From assembly GCA_035499555.1 (NCBI GenBank), contig DATJYO010000073.1:1-64000 (forward strand): 64,000 bases of DNA, in the 5' to 3' direction. Under the pieces are notes generated by a model. It was not told the origin of the DNA. It was given only the letters and a program-made list of their open reading frames with translations, and ran no database searches. Numbering within the stretch: position 1 is the stretch's first letter; every line of letters begins with the position of its first letter. Of this stretch, positions 50,816 to 59,883 are shown piece by piece. The position numbers were made by a program, and so were the translations under genes. The stretch is from Bog-159 sp035499555. GTDB taxonomy: Bacteria; Acidobacteriota; Terriglobia; Bryobacterales; Bryobacteraceae.

Positions 50816-53584
50816 TCATTTCTGTCTCAACTTCGCAGCTTCTTCCGGCTTGCCGCAAGCTTCGTAATCTTCGACGAGCCATTGACGGGCGCGGTCGAGG
50901 TAATGGCGATCGATGGCTTCTATTTGGTCTTTCGCCAGCAGCATTCCCTGGTAGCCTTCCACCAGCAGCGGTTCCGCCTCTGCGCACTTGTTCTGCCGCG
51001 CCAGGCTGACGCCCAGCAGGCTCCTCCAGTATGCCGGCTCCCACGTGCCGGACCTTGGCCCCTCGCCTGCGAGCGCTTCCCGAAGCACCTTCTCCGCTTC
51101 CTCGTATCGTTTCTGCTGGTATCGGACTTCACCCAGGCGGCCCAGGACCAACGCGGTTTGCGGATCCTTGGGGCCCGCTGTGCGCCGCCGAATTTCCAGA
51201 AGTCTGGCGAGCAGCATCTCGGCGTCCGCATATTTCCCTTCCAGCTCGTAGGTTTCTTCGAGGGCTTGCATCACCCGCCGCGTGTACGGAGACTCCCGAC
51301 CCATGAAGTGTTCCTCCGCAGCTGCCAGTTCGGCTAATAGCGGTTCACTCAGCGCCAACTTGCCTTCCCGCCGATACACCTGGGCCAAGTCCCAAATGGA
51401 TAACCGCGTCCGCGGATGGTCGTTGCCCAGCACGCGGCGCCGCGCTTGCAGCACTTCGACCAGGATCGTCTCGGCTTCGGGCAGTTTACCCTGAAATTGG
51501 TATACCGAAGCGAGGCTGCGCGCGGCGGTCAAGGTCTCGGGATTCTCGTCGCCGAGCAGCTTACGAAAACCGCTTTCCGCGGCGGCCAGCAGCGGTTCGG
51601 CTAGGGCGTACCGCCGCTGGGTCAGATAGAGGACGCCCAGGTTGTTCATAGCGCTCAGCGCGGCGGGAGAGTCGGTGCGGCCCAAACGCCGAAAGCCATC
51701 CACCGCGCCGGCCAGGAGCGGTTCGGCTTCCGCGTAATCGCCCCGGTGACGGTAGAGGTCGCCCAGCCGGTCCATCGTGTCCAGGGTGTCGGGTCGCGTG
51801 CCCGGCGCCCGGCGTTGCAGCTCCAGGACCTTGGCGTACAGCGGCTCGGCTTCCACAAACCGGTGTTGATAGCGGTAAAGACTCTGCGCCAGAGCCTTCA
51901 TGGTGGCCAGCGTGAGCGGGTTCTCCTCGCCCAGAGCGCGGCGCCGCAGGTCGAGAGCGCGCCTGAGATGCTGCTCGCCTTGCGGAAACAACCCCAGTTG
52001 CGTATAGGCAACCCCGATGGTGTGCCGGATAGAAGCTTCCACCACGGGCTGGTTGGCAAACTTGACCGCGATGCGCGCGGCCGCCCGATCCAGCGCGGTT
52101 CGCAGCTTCAGCTCCGGATCGAACGGAACGTCGGGGCGGGCCTGCTCTTCCGGGCCGGCCTGCGCCAGGATATCGTTTCGGAGAAAGTCGTTGACCGCCT
52201 CCGCGGTGGCCGCCTCCGCCGCGGCCCGCCGCTTCAGGAACAAGGCGGTGCCGCGATCGTGTTGCGCGCGGGCTTCGGCGCCGATCGCCCGATCCCGCTC
52301 CTTGCGCGCGGATTCCTTCTGCACCAATGCCAGCCGTTCGGCTGCGGCTGCCCGGTCGCGCTGCTCGACCGCGGCGCTTTCCGCTTTCCGCGCCCGCACC
52401 GCCTCCCGAGTGCTGGCCACCACGCCCGCCGCCAGCACCGCGAAGACGGCGGCCGCCGCCGCCACCAGCGCCTTGTGCCGCCGGGTGAACTTCTGAAGCT
52501 GGTACCCCGCGCTGGCCGGCCGCGCCGCGATCGGCTGGTCCGCCAGGTAGCGGCGTATATCGGCCGCCAGGTCCGCCGCCGATGCGTACCGGCGGGCTTT
52601 GTCCTTTTCGAGCGCTTTGCCGGCGATGGTGCCGATGTCGCCCCGATACCGGCGGTCGATCGAACCCAGCGGCGCCGGCTCCTCTTCGCGGATGATCGCC
52701 ACCGCCTCGTGCAGCGGCTTGCGGCCGATGTGGTACGGCAGCTTGCCCGCCAGCAGTTCGTAGGCGATCACGCCCAGCGCGTACACGTCGCTGCGCAGGT
52801 CCAGCGCGCCCGGGTCGCCCGCCACCTGCTCCGGGCTCATGTAGGCCAGCGTCCCGACGAGTTGGCCCAGATCCGTCTGACGCGTAGGCTGCGACTCGCT
52901 TTCGGTCACCCGCGCCACCCCGAAATCCAGAATTTTGGGCTGGCCGGTTTCGTCCACCAGGATGTTGCCGGGCTTCAGGTCGCGATGGATCACGCCGCGC
53001 TGATGCGCGTGATCGGCGGCGTCGCAGATTTTGGCCATCAGCGCCAGGCGCTCGCGGGTATCCAGGTTGTGGGCTTCGGCGTACTCAACCAGGGCTTCCC
53101 CGCGGATCAGCTCCATGGCGAAATAGGGCTGCGGTCCGAAGCCGGTGTCGGCGGTGGAAGCTTCGTAGATCTGGGCGATACCGGGATGCTGCAGGCGGCC
53201 CAGGGCCTGGGATTCGTGCTGGAAGCGGCGCAGGGTCTCCGGGGTGGCGAAGCCGGGCCGGATGACCTTGAGCGCCACGGTGCGGCGGGGCTGATCCTGC
53301 TCGGCTTCGTAGACCACGCCCATGCCGCCCTCGCCCAGCAAGCGGATGATCCGATAACGGCCGATGGCCGAGGCGTGGGGAGCCGCCGCCTGGCGCATGG
53401 CGCCGATCGCGGAAGTCGCCAGAAAGCTGTCTTTCTCCGCGTGGGCCAGCAGCGATTCGACCTCCTGCTGGAGCGCGCGGTCGCCGCCGCAGGCCTCTAC
53501 CAGGAAGGCTGCCCGCCGGCCCTCTTCCACCCGCAGGGCCGCGTGACAGAGCTGGTCGACTCTCCGCCAATGTTCGGGTCCCAA
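50816..53584 (-). CDS. Ser/Thr protein kinase with TPR sensor region
   Basis: 922 residues from a TTG two bases after the sigma factor stop; a GGACAGG precedes it. The kinase domain covers about 76-340: LLGEGGMGVVYEA, VALKVI, HRDLKPGN and ILDFGVA, with MSPEQVAGD. A membrane helix (ALVAAAAAVFAVLAAGVVAS) near 370 is followed by a coiled coil and about seven to ten kinesin-light-chain-type TPRs (RYALAEPLLAAAESGFRKLL). The TPR half should be extracytoplasmic. Pairs of ECF sigma factor and TPR kinase are widespread in Acidobacteria and Planctomycetes. Probable role: signal input to the sigma factor. Confidence 0.94.
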   Translation of the reverse strand: MGPEHWRRVDQLCHAALRVEEGRRAAFLVEACGGDRALQQEVESLLAHAEKDSFLATSAIGAMRQAAAPHASAIGRYRIIRLLGEGGMGVVYEAEQDQPRRTVALKVIRPGFATPETLRRFQHESQALGRLQHPGIAQIYEASTADTGFGPQPYFAMELIRGEALVEYAEAHNLDTRERLALMAKICDAADHAHQRGVIHRDLKPGNILVDETGQPKILDFGVARVTESESQPTRQTDLGQLVGTLAYMSPEQVAGDPGALDLRSDVYALGVIAYELLAGKLPYHIGRKPLHEAVAIIREEEPAPLGSIDRRYRGDIGTIAGKALEKDKARRYASAADLAADIRRYLADQPIAARPASAGYQLQKFTRRHKALVAAAAAVFAVLAAGVVASTREAVRARKAESAAVEQRDRAAAAERLALVQKESARKERDRAIGAEARAQHDRGTALFLKRRAAAEAATAEAVNDFLRNDILAQAGPEEQARPDVPFDPELKLRTALDRAAARIAVKFANQPVVEASIRHTIGVAYTQLGLFPQGEQHLRRALDLRRRALGEENPLTLATMKALAQSLYRYQHRFVEAEPLYAKVLELQRRAPGTRPDTLDTMDRLGDLYRHRGDYAEAEPLLAGAVDGFRRLGRTDSPAALSAMNNLGVLYLTQRRYALAEPLLAAAESGFRKLLGDENPETLTAARSLASVYQFQGKLPEAETILVEVLQARRRVLGNDHPRTRLSIWDLAQVYRREGKLALSEPLLAELAAAEEHFMGRESPYTRRVMQALEETYELEGKYADAEMLLARLLEIRRRTAGPKDPQTALVLGRLGEVRYQQKRYEEAEKVLREALAGEGPRSGTWEPAYWRSLLGVSLARQNKCAEAEPLLVEGYQGMLLAKDQIEAIDRHYLDRARQWLVEDYEACGKPEEAAKLRQK

Positions 53585-53585
53585 G

Positions 53586-54155
53586 TTACCTGTCCTTAGT
53601 GAGTTCGCGGTGCAGCCAGCCCTTGGCTATCTTCCATTCGCGCAGGGCCGTTTCCTCTGAGATCTGGAGCACCTCGGCGGTTTCCCGGGCAGTGAGACCG
53701 CCGAAAAAGCGCAGCTCGACGACCTGGCTCTTGCGCGGGTCCACCGCGGCCAGGGCGGTCAGAGCGTCATCCACGGTGAGCACGTCCGTGCCGGGGCGTC
53801 CGGCCACGACCAGGGCCTCCTGAAGACATAGTGTCTGGACATCCCCTCCGCGTTTCAATGCCTGCCGCGCGCGCCCCCAATCCACCAGGATGCGGCGCAT
53901 GGTGCGCGCGCAAACCGCCATAAAGTGGGCCCGATCCTGCCAGGTGGCCTGCTCCGAGTCCATCAGCCGCAGGTAGGCCTCATGCACTACCGCCGTGGCC
54001 TGCAGGGTGTGGTCCGGCCGCTCCTCCGCCATGTAGCCGCGGGCGAGGCGGCGGAGCTGGTCGTAGACCAGCGGCATGAGCTGATCGAGCGCCGACTGGT
54101 CGCCTTGGCTCCAGGAGCGGAGCAGTTGAGTGATCTGGTGAGCAGGCGGATGCAT
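53586..54155 (-). CDS. ECF-type RNA polymerase sigma factor (TIGR02999-like)
   Basis: 189 residues. Region 2 has HQITQLLRSWSQGDQSALDQ and ATAVVHEAYLRLMDSEQATW. The linker FMAVCARTMRRILVDWGRAR is typical of the TIGR02999 group. Region 4 is a helix-turn-helix, VVELRFFGGLTARETAEVLQ, followed by ISEETALREWKIAKGWLHREL. It directs RNA polymerase to its own promoters. No anti-sigma gene is adjacent; the kinase gene starting two bases after its stop is probably the controller. It diverges from a permease gene 150 bases away. Confidence 0.94.
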   Translation of the reverse strand: MHPPAHQITQLLRSWSQGDQSALDQLMPLVYDQLRRLARGYMAEERPDHTLQATAVVHEAYLRLMDSEQATWQDRAHFMAVCARTMRRILVDWGRARQALKRGGDVQTLCLQEALVVAGRPGTDVLTVDDALTALAAVDPRKSQVVELRFFGGLTARETAEVLQISEETALREWKIAKGWLHRELTKDR

Positions 54156-54305
54156 CCCCGTCCCGGTATTATCCTGAGAAGACTACCATATTCGGGCGCG
54201 CTGTCCAATTCCGGACATCGCAGTCCCGAACCGAACAGCTATTTTGCAGCACCCCAAATGCCGTCAAGCACTTAGCTTGGACCTCCCGTTGCCTGCCCAA
54301 ATCCG

Positions 54306-56807
54306 ATGCCCACCTTCATGGAAACGACCCGTCGAGGCACGATCGCGGCGACATCCGGACTGGCAGCCGACCTGAGAGCCGGGGCCCGGGCCTTGCGCCA
54401 GAGTCCCGGGATGGCCCTGCTCGTCATGGGTACCCTGGGCCTTGGCATTGCCGTCAACACTACCGTCTTCAGTTGGGTGGACAGCGTGCTGCTGCGGCCG
54501 ATCCCCGGAGCCGCCGAGCCCGGGCAACTGGCCGCGCTGGAACAGGTGCCCACCACCGGGCAGACCCAGGCTTGCGCATATCCCGATTACCGCGATTATC
54601 AGAGACAGGCCGACCTGTTTTCCGGCCTCGCGGCCTGGCACTTCCAGGCGTTCATGGTAGGCCAGGGCGCCGGAGCCCGGCGCGTGTACGGCCAGATCGT
54701 ATCCGCGAATTTCTTTGCGGTCCTGGGCGTGAAACCCGTCGCCGGCCGCGTATTCGCCTATAACGAAGACCGCGACGTGCGCGCGGGCTATCCGCTTGCC
54801 GTGATCAGCCACCGGTTGTGGAAAGCGCAGTTCGGCGGTGCGCAGAATGTGCTGGGCACCGCCGTCCGGATAAACGGACATCCGCTCACGATTGTGGGTG
54901 TGGCGCCGCCGGATTTCAACGGCTCCATCCCCGGACTGACCCTGGACATGTGGGTTCACTTGAGCATGATCCACGAAATGGGCGGCGTCTACGGCTGGCC
55001 GGCTGCTAACCGAAATGCAAAACCGTTGCTGCTGATCGGGCGGCTCAAACCAGGCGTAACCGCGGACGAGGCGAGCGCCCAGGTCCGGACCATAGCGCGC
55101 CGCATCGCCGCCCTGTTCCCGGATACCCACCAGGGCGTCAGCGCCAGGGTAGTCCCGATCTGGGAGTCCCAGGCCGGAGCGCAAGGCGTGCTACGCGATC
55201 CGCTGCGGATCCTGTTGGCGGTCTCCTGCCTGGTCCTGCTGATCGCCTGTGCCAACGTCGCTAACCTGCTGTTGGCCCGGGCCGTCGCCCGGCAGCGGGA
55301 ATATGCCGTGCGCCTGGCCATCGGTGCCCGGCCGTCGCGCGTCATACGCGAAGTCATGGCCGGCAGCACGGTGCTGGCCCTGCCCGGTCTGGCCGCGGGT
55401 CTGATCATGGCCATGTGGATGGGCCAGGCCCTGACCCGCTTGATGCCGCCGGGCGATCTGCCGCTCGACCGGCTTGCCAATGTGGAGCTGAACGGCCACG
55501 TTCTGTTATTCGCTTCGGCGCTGGCCCTGCTGTGTTCCTTGCTCGCCGGCCTCCCCCCGGCTCTTCACGCCAGCCGCACCAATATCGTGAATGCGCTGCA
55601 CGACTACAGCCGCGGCTCCACGGTTGGAAGACAGAGCCTGCGCGCCCGCCACGTGCTGGTGATGCTTGAAGTGGCGCTGGCTACCGTCGCCGTGGTGGGC
55701 GCGGGACTGTTCGAGAGGACTTTCCGGAAGGTGAATGCGATCGACCTCGGTTTCGTACCCGGCGGCGTCCAAAAGGCGGAGCTGTATCTCGCATCGGCCG
55801 GCTACGCCGCGTACCAGGAGAAGCTCTTCTGCCGCCGGCTGAAACAGAAGTTGACCGGCATGCCGGGCGTGGAAGCCGCCAGCTACAGCATCGAGACTCC
55901 CTTGTTGCAAGGCGGCGACGAGGCCGTGGAAGTGGAAGGCTATACCCCTCGCCGCGGCGAGAGCATGGTGATCCCGCGCAACAACGTCGGGCCGGACTAT
56001 TTCCGCGTGATGCGCATCCCCCTGCTGGCCGGCAGGGATTTCACCGAGCGCGACGATATGCAGGCCAAGCAGCCGGTGGCTATCGTGAACCAGGCATTCG
56101 CGCAGCAGTACTTCGGCGCCGCCGATCCCATCGGCCACCGTATGCGCATCGCGCAGGGCCCCTGGGCCACCATTGTCGGCGTGGCGCGGAACAGTAAGTA
56201 CGGCGGCCCGCTCGAAAAGCCGCGCCCTTACTACTACGCGCCCTTCCAGCAGTACTTCGGATCGGGCCACAACAACAACTTCTTCGTCCGCAGCAGTCTG
56301 GATCCGGCCGCGGCGGAAAAGCAACTGCGTCGTGCCATTGCGGAAATGGAGCCGACCGCCGGCATTGCCCACGTCGAACCGCTTCAGGCCAGCGTGGACG
56401 TGGCTATGTACGCGCACTCGGTCGCGGCCCGCCTGATGGCCGTGCTGGGCGTACTGTCATTGTTGTTGGCGGTGGTCGGCCTGTATAGCGTGTTGAGCTA
56501 CGCGGTGAGCGAGCGCACCCAGGAAATCGGCATTCGGATGGCCCTGGGCGCCGCTCCCTGGAAGGCGGCCCGCCTGGTGCTCGGACATGTGGCGGCCATC
56601 ACCGGCCCCGGACTGGCGCTGGGGATAGCCTGCGGCGCCGGCGCGGCGGGATGGGCGCAGGGCATGCTCGCGGGCGTCAGCCCGGCCGATCCGGTGGCCC
56701 TCGGCGGAGCGGTGATAGTGCTGAGCCTGGTGGCCGTGGTGGCCGGACTGGCTCCCGCGCTGCGCGCCACCCGGGTCTCGCCGGCCGAGGCGCTGCGCAG
56801 CCAGTAA
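54306..56807 (+). CDS. ADOP-type permease without prefix domain, third-plan variant
   Basis: 833 residues. The MacB-type core starts MALLVMGTLGLGIAVNTTVF at about 38, has a periplasmic domain with RPIPGAAEPGQLA, a helix block ILLAVSCLVLLIACANVANL, and a duplicated second half ending LAPALRATRVSPAEALRSQ. Helices LMAVLGVLSLLLAVVGLYSV and the AVSERTQEIGIRMALGA motif are the FtsX-type signature. It is transcribed away from the sigma factor gene, so both may share a control region. Substrate unknown. Confidence 0.92.
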   Translation: MPTFMETTRRGTIAATSGLAADLRAGARALRQSPGMALLVMGTLGLGIAVNTTVFSWVDSVLLRPIPGAAEPGQLAALEQVPTTGQTQACAYPDYRDYQRQADLFSGLAAWHFQAFMVGQGAGARRVYGQIVSANFFAVLGVKPVAGRVFAYNEDRDVRAGYPLAVISHRLWKAQFGGAQNVLGTAVRINGHPLTIVGVAPPDFNGSIPGLTLDMWVHLSMIHEMGGVYGWPAANRNAKPLLLIGRLKPGVTADEASAQVRTIARRIAALFPDTHQGVSARVVPIWESQAGAQGVLRDPLRILLAVSCLVLLIACANVANLLLARAVARQREYAVRLAIGARPSRVIREVMAGSTVLALPGLAAGLIMAMWMGQALTRLMPPGDLPLDRLANVELNGHVLLFASALALLCSLLAGLPPALHASRTNIVNALHDYSRGSTVGRQSLRARHVLVMLEVALATVAVVGAGLFERTFRKVNAIDLGFVPGGVQKAELYLASAGYAAYQEKLFCRRLKQKLTGMPGVEAASYSIETPLLQGGDEAVEVEGYTPRRGESMVIPRNNVGPDYFRVMRIPLLAGRDFTERDDMQAKQPVAIVNQAFAQQYFGAADPIGHRMRIAQGPWATIVGVARNSKYGGPLEKPRPYYYAPFQQYFGSGHNNNFFVRSSLDPAAAEKQLRRAIAEMEPTAGIAHVEPLQASVDVAMYAHSVAARLMAVLGVLSLLLAVVGLYSVLSYAVSERTQEIGIRMALGAAPWKAARLVLGHVAAITGPGLALGIACGAGAAGWAQGMLAGVSPADPVALGGAVIVLSLVAVVAGLAPALRATRVSPAEALRSQ

Positions 56808-56930
56808 ACCCGCGACGGCCCGCAATGAGTTAGTCATTTCAGTCCACCTTCGTGGTATGTCAATCCAGAGAGGACCTATTCTTCGGACTTCAATTCGTCC
56901 GGAAGCTTGTAGTAAATATGAGGCCGGATC

Positions 56931-57260
56931 GTGGATGCCGCGGGCGGAGCGAGTTCAGGTTCTCGTTCCCGCTGCGCCGGTTGTATGAACTTCACTTTTC
57001 TCAAGGTGTTGTACCGAGTCAAGCCGGACTATTCGGAGGAAGGCCGGATGGCGAGAAATCAGGGAACTGTCGTGCTGCTGGTCCGGGTTGACAAATCGGG
57101 CCACCCAAGCGGCATAAAGGTCTCGCGGGCGCTCGGCACCGGCTTGGACGAACAGGCCGTGAGGGCAATAAGACGGTGGCGCTTCAGGCCGGCGACCGAT
57201 CGCGGCAAGCCAGTCTCGATGGAAACCACCGTGGAGGCGCCGTTGCGCCTACAGCCCTGA
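56931..57260 (+). CDS. Orphan TonB C-terminal domain protein
   Basis: 109 residues as opened by a GTG; an ATG at 56988 is a likelier start. Residues from YRVKPDYSEEGRMARNQGTV through VVLLVRVDKSGHPSGIKVSR, LGTGLDEQAVRAIRRWRFRP and GKPVSMETTVEAPLRL are the TonB C-terminal domain. The usual N-terminal membrane helix and proline-rich spacer are absent, and the stretch before 56988 looks non-coding. The gene is either a free periplasmic-domain fragment or a truncated remnant. It lies between two permease genes. Confidence 0.75.
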   Translation: MDAAGGASSGSRSRCAGCMNFTFLKVLYRVKPDYSEEGRMARNQGTVVLLVRVDKSGHPSGIKVSRALGTGLDEQAVRAIRRWRFRPATDRGKPVSMETTVEAPLRLQP

Positions 57261-57384
57261 AGTACGAGTGAATTCCTGTCCGCCCGCGAACAACGGGTCC
57301 CACACCCGGACAATCGGGCAATCTCATCTGATTCAAAACACATACCCGCATTCTGGCCCCCAACCTGTCACATGAATCCACCGC

Positions 57385-59790
57385 ATGAAACTTCTCGACT
57401 CGCTCTGGCAGGACACCCGCCTGGCCCTGCGTGTCCTCCGCAAGAGTCCCGCGGCGACGGCCCTTTCGATCCTCTCCCTCACTCTCGGCATCGGACTCAC
57501 CACCGGCGTTTTCAGCGTCGGCAATGCCCTCCTGCTGCGTCCCTTCTCGTTTGCCCGCCCCAGTGAAGTCTTCCAGGTGAACTCTCTGGGTGACGACGGC
57601 AAACCCCTCTATGCCGGCTGGGACGACTATCGCGACATGTCCCGCGCCGCCGCCGGCCTGCTGGATATGGCCGTCTACCAGGGCCGCGGCGTCCTGCTCA
57701 CCCAGGGCGACGAGACCGGGGCCGTCTCCGCCAACCCGGTCACCCCCAACTACTTCGATTTTCTCGGCGTGCACGCTGCACTCGGCCGCGCCTCCCTCGA
57801 AACCGTCGCCGGCCGCCCCGGCATCGTACTCGGCCACCAGTTGTGGGACCGCCGCTTCGGCGCGGATCCCCGCATCGTCGGCCAGACCGTCATCGTCAAC
57901 GGCAAAGCCCTCACCGTCACCGGCGTGATGCCCGCCACCTTCACCGGCCTGGAGCGCGGCGCCGCCGTGGATACCTGGGTGGCCATGGATACCTGGTTCG
58001 ACGTGCTGGGCCATACCGAAGAGAAGCAGGGACGCAACGGGCAGTTCGAATTCGTGGTGCGCCTGAAACCGGGCGTCACGCCGCAGCGCGCCGCCGCGCT
58101 CCTGGATGCCGCCATCCGCGGTCCGGGCAAGCACAAACCGGCTCCCGCCGGCGCCGCTGGAACCTGGCTCGTGGCCCGATTTGCGCCTGGCTGGAAGAAC
58201 GGCCTGCTCATGGGCGGCGGACTGGCGCTCGTGCTGGGCCTGGTGCTCTTCGTCGCCTGTGTGAACGTGGCCCAATTGCGCATGGCGCAGGCCGAGACCC
58301 GTAAGAAGGAATTCGGTGTCCGCATGGCCCTGGGTGCCGGCCCCGGACGTGTGGCGCGCCTGTTGTTGACCGAGACCGCTCTCGTCAGCGCCGCCGGTGC
58401 TTTCCTCGGATTGCTGCTCGCCCGCCAACTGATCGACGGCATCGCCGCGTTCATCGCCAGCGCCGGCGCCTACTCCCACTTCATCGACTTGGGCATGATC
58501 CGCATCGATAACGCGGTGCTGGCCTTCACCGTGGCCATGGCCACCCTATCGGTTCTCATGGCCGGACTCGCGCCCGCGCGATACGCCGCCCGCTGGGACG
58601 TTTCCAGCATTATTAAGTCCGAGCAGGGCGCCGGTGGCCATGGACGCCGCCAACGCCGCTTCTTCATGGGCGCCCAGGTGGCCATCAGCGTCGCACTCTT
58701 CGGCGTGGCGCTGCTGTCGCTCCAAAGCTTGCGCAATGGCGCGGCCATGCATCCCGGCATGGACCCGCAAAAGAACCTGCTCGTGCTCGCGGTGGGACCC
58801 GGCTGGGACTCGCGCCAGGCCCTCTGGTGCGAGCAGGCCAGCCAGCGGCTCGCGGGACTCCCCGGCGTCCGCGGCGCCACCTTCGCCCGCCGCCTGCCGC
58901 TCACCTTGTCCGGCGGCGGTGCCACCGTGCGCGTCGAGATGCCCGGTGCCGCGCCCCTCGGCGTCGCTTACAATAATGTCGCCGGCAACTACTTCCGCAT
59001 GATGGGCACCCGCCTGATCGCCGGCCGCGCCATCGATCCCCGCGATCGCGCGGGCAGTCCGCCCGTGGTGGTCGTCTCGCAGAAGTTCGCCCGCCAGGTC
59101 TTCGCCGGCCGCGATCCCCTGGGTCAGTGGGTTCCCATCGACGGCATTCCGCGCCAGGTGGTCGGCATCGCCGCGGATGCCCCCTCCGAGTTCCTGCACG
59201 AAACCACCCAGCCGTTCCTGTATCTGCCCTTCGCGCAAGGTCCCTGGACCGGCGACATCACCCTCCTGGTCGAAACCGCCGGCGAGCCCGAACGCCTCGC
59301 CCGCGCCGTGCGCCACGAGCTGAAACAGTTCGATCCGCGCAGTGTGGTTTACGAAACCATCACCCTCCGCGACGTCATGCGCTTCGCGCTGCTGGGCGAC
59401 CGCTTCATGGTGATCCTCAGCGCCTCCCTCGGTGTTTTCGGGTTCCTGCTCACCGCCGCCGGACTCTTCGGCGTGATCCAGTACGCCGTCCATTGCCGCA
59501 CCCGCGAAATCGGCGTACGTACCGCCCTGGGAGCCCGTCCGGACCAGATCCAGACCTTGGTGCTGGGCGAGTCCTTACGCATGACCGCGTGGGGCATCCT
59601 GTCGGGGCTCGTCCTGCTGGGCGCCGTGGCCTGGCTAGTGCGATCCCTGGTCCTCGGCGTCGGCCTGCTGAATCCCGCCATCTACCTCGGCAGCGCCGCG
59701 GCCGCCGTGGCCCTCGCCTTACTAGCCGGCTGGTGGCCGGCCCGCCGCGCTACCCGCGTCGATCCCATGGCTGCCCTCCGCATCGAGTAG
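57385..59790 (+). CDS. ADOP-type permease without prefix domain
   Basis: 801 residues starting MKLLDSLWQDTRLALRVLRK, without the prefix domain. The core reads LSLTLGIGLTTGVFSVGNAL, then a periplasmic domain and helices LVLGLVLFVACVNVAQLRMA. The second half has AGLFGVIQYAVHCRTREIGV and ends WWPARRATRVDPMAALRIE. Two helices are alanine/glycine-rich. It is the fifth ADOP-type permease of the window. Like the others it has no dedicated ATPase nearby; function is by analogy with MacB. Confidence 0.92.
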   Translation: MKLLDSLWQDTRLALRVLRKSPAATALSILSLTLGIGLTTGVFSVGNALLLRPFSFARPSEVFQVNSLGDDGKPLYAGWDDYRDMSRAAAGLLDMAVYQGRGVLLTQGDETGAVSANPVTPNYFDFLGVHAALGRASLETVAGRPGIVLGHQLWDRRFGADPRIVGQTVIVNGKALTVTGVMPATFTGLERGAAVDTWVAMDTWFDVLGHTEEKQGRNGQFEFVVRLKPGVTPQRAAALLDAAIRGPGKHKPAPAGAAGTWLVARFAPGWKNGLLMGGGLALVLGLVLFVACVNVAQLRMAQAETRKKEFGVRMALGAGPGRVARLLLTETALVSAAGAFLGLLLARQLIDGIAAFIASAGAYSHFIDLGMIRIDNAVLAFTVAMATLSVLMAGLAPARYAARWDVSSIIKSEQGAGGHGRRQRRFFMGAQVAISVALFGVALLSLQSLRNGAAMHPGMDPQKNLLVLAVGPGWDSRQALWCEQASQRLAGLPGVRGATFARRLPLTLSGGGATVRVEMPGAAPLGVAYNNVAGNYFRMMGTRLIAGRAIDPRDRAGSPPVVVVSQKFARQVFAGRDPLGQWVPIDGIPRQVVGIAADAPSEFLHETTQPFLYLPFAQGPWTGDITLLVETAGEPERLARAVRHELKQFDPRSVVYETITLRDVMRFALLGDRFMVILSASLGVFGFLLTAAGLFGVIQYAVHCRTREIGVRTALGARPDQIQTLVLGESLRMTAWGILSGLVLLGAVAWLVRSLVLGVGLLNPAIYLGSAAAAVALALLAGWWPARRATRVDPMAALRIE

Positions 59791-59883
59791 CCGGCCGCCA
59801 GCTAAAGCGCCGGTCTCCCGCACCACACATCCCCGGGCTGTGGTGACGAGTTGGCGAAGCCGTACTCGAGCTTTACCCAAGGA

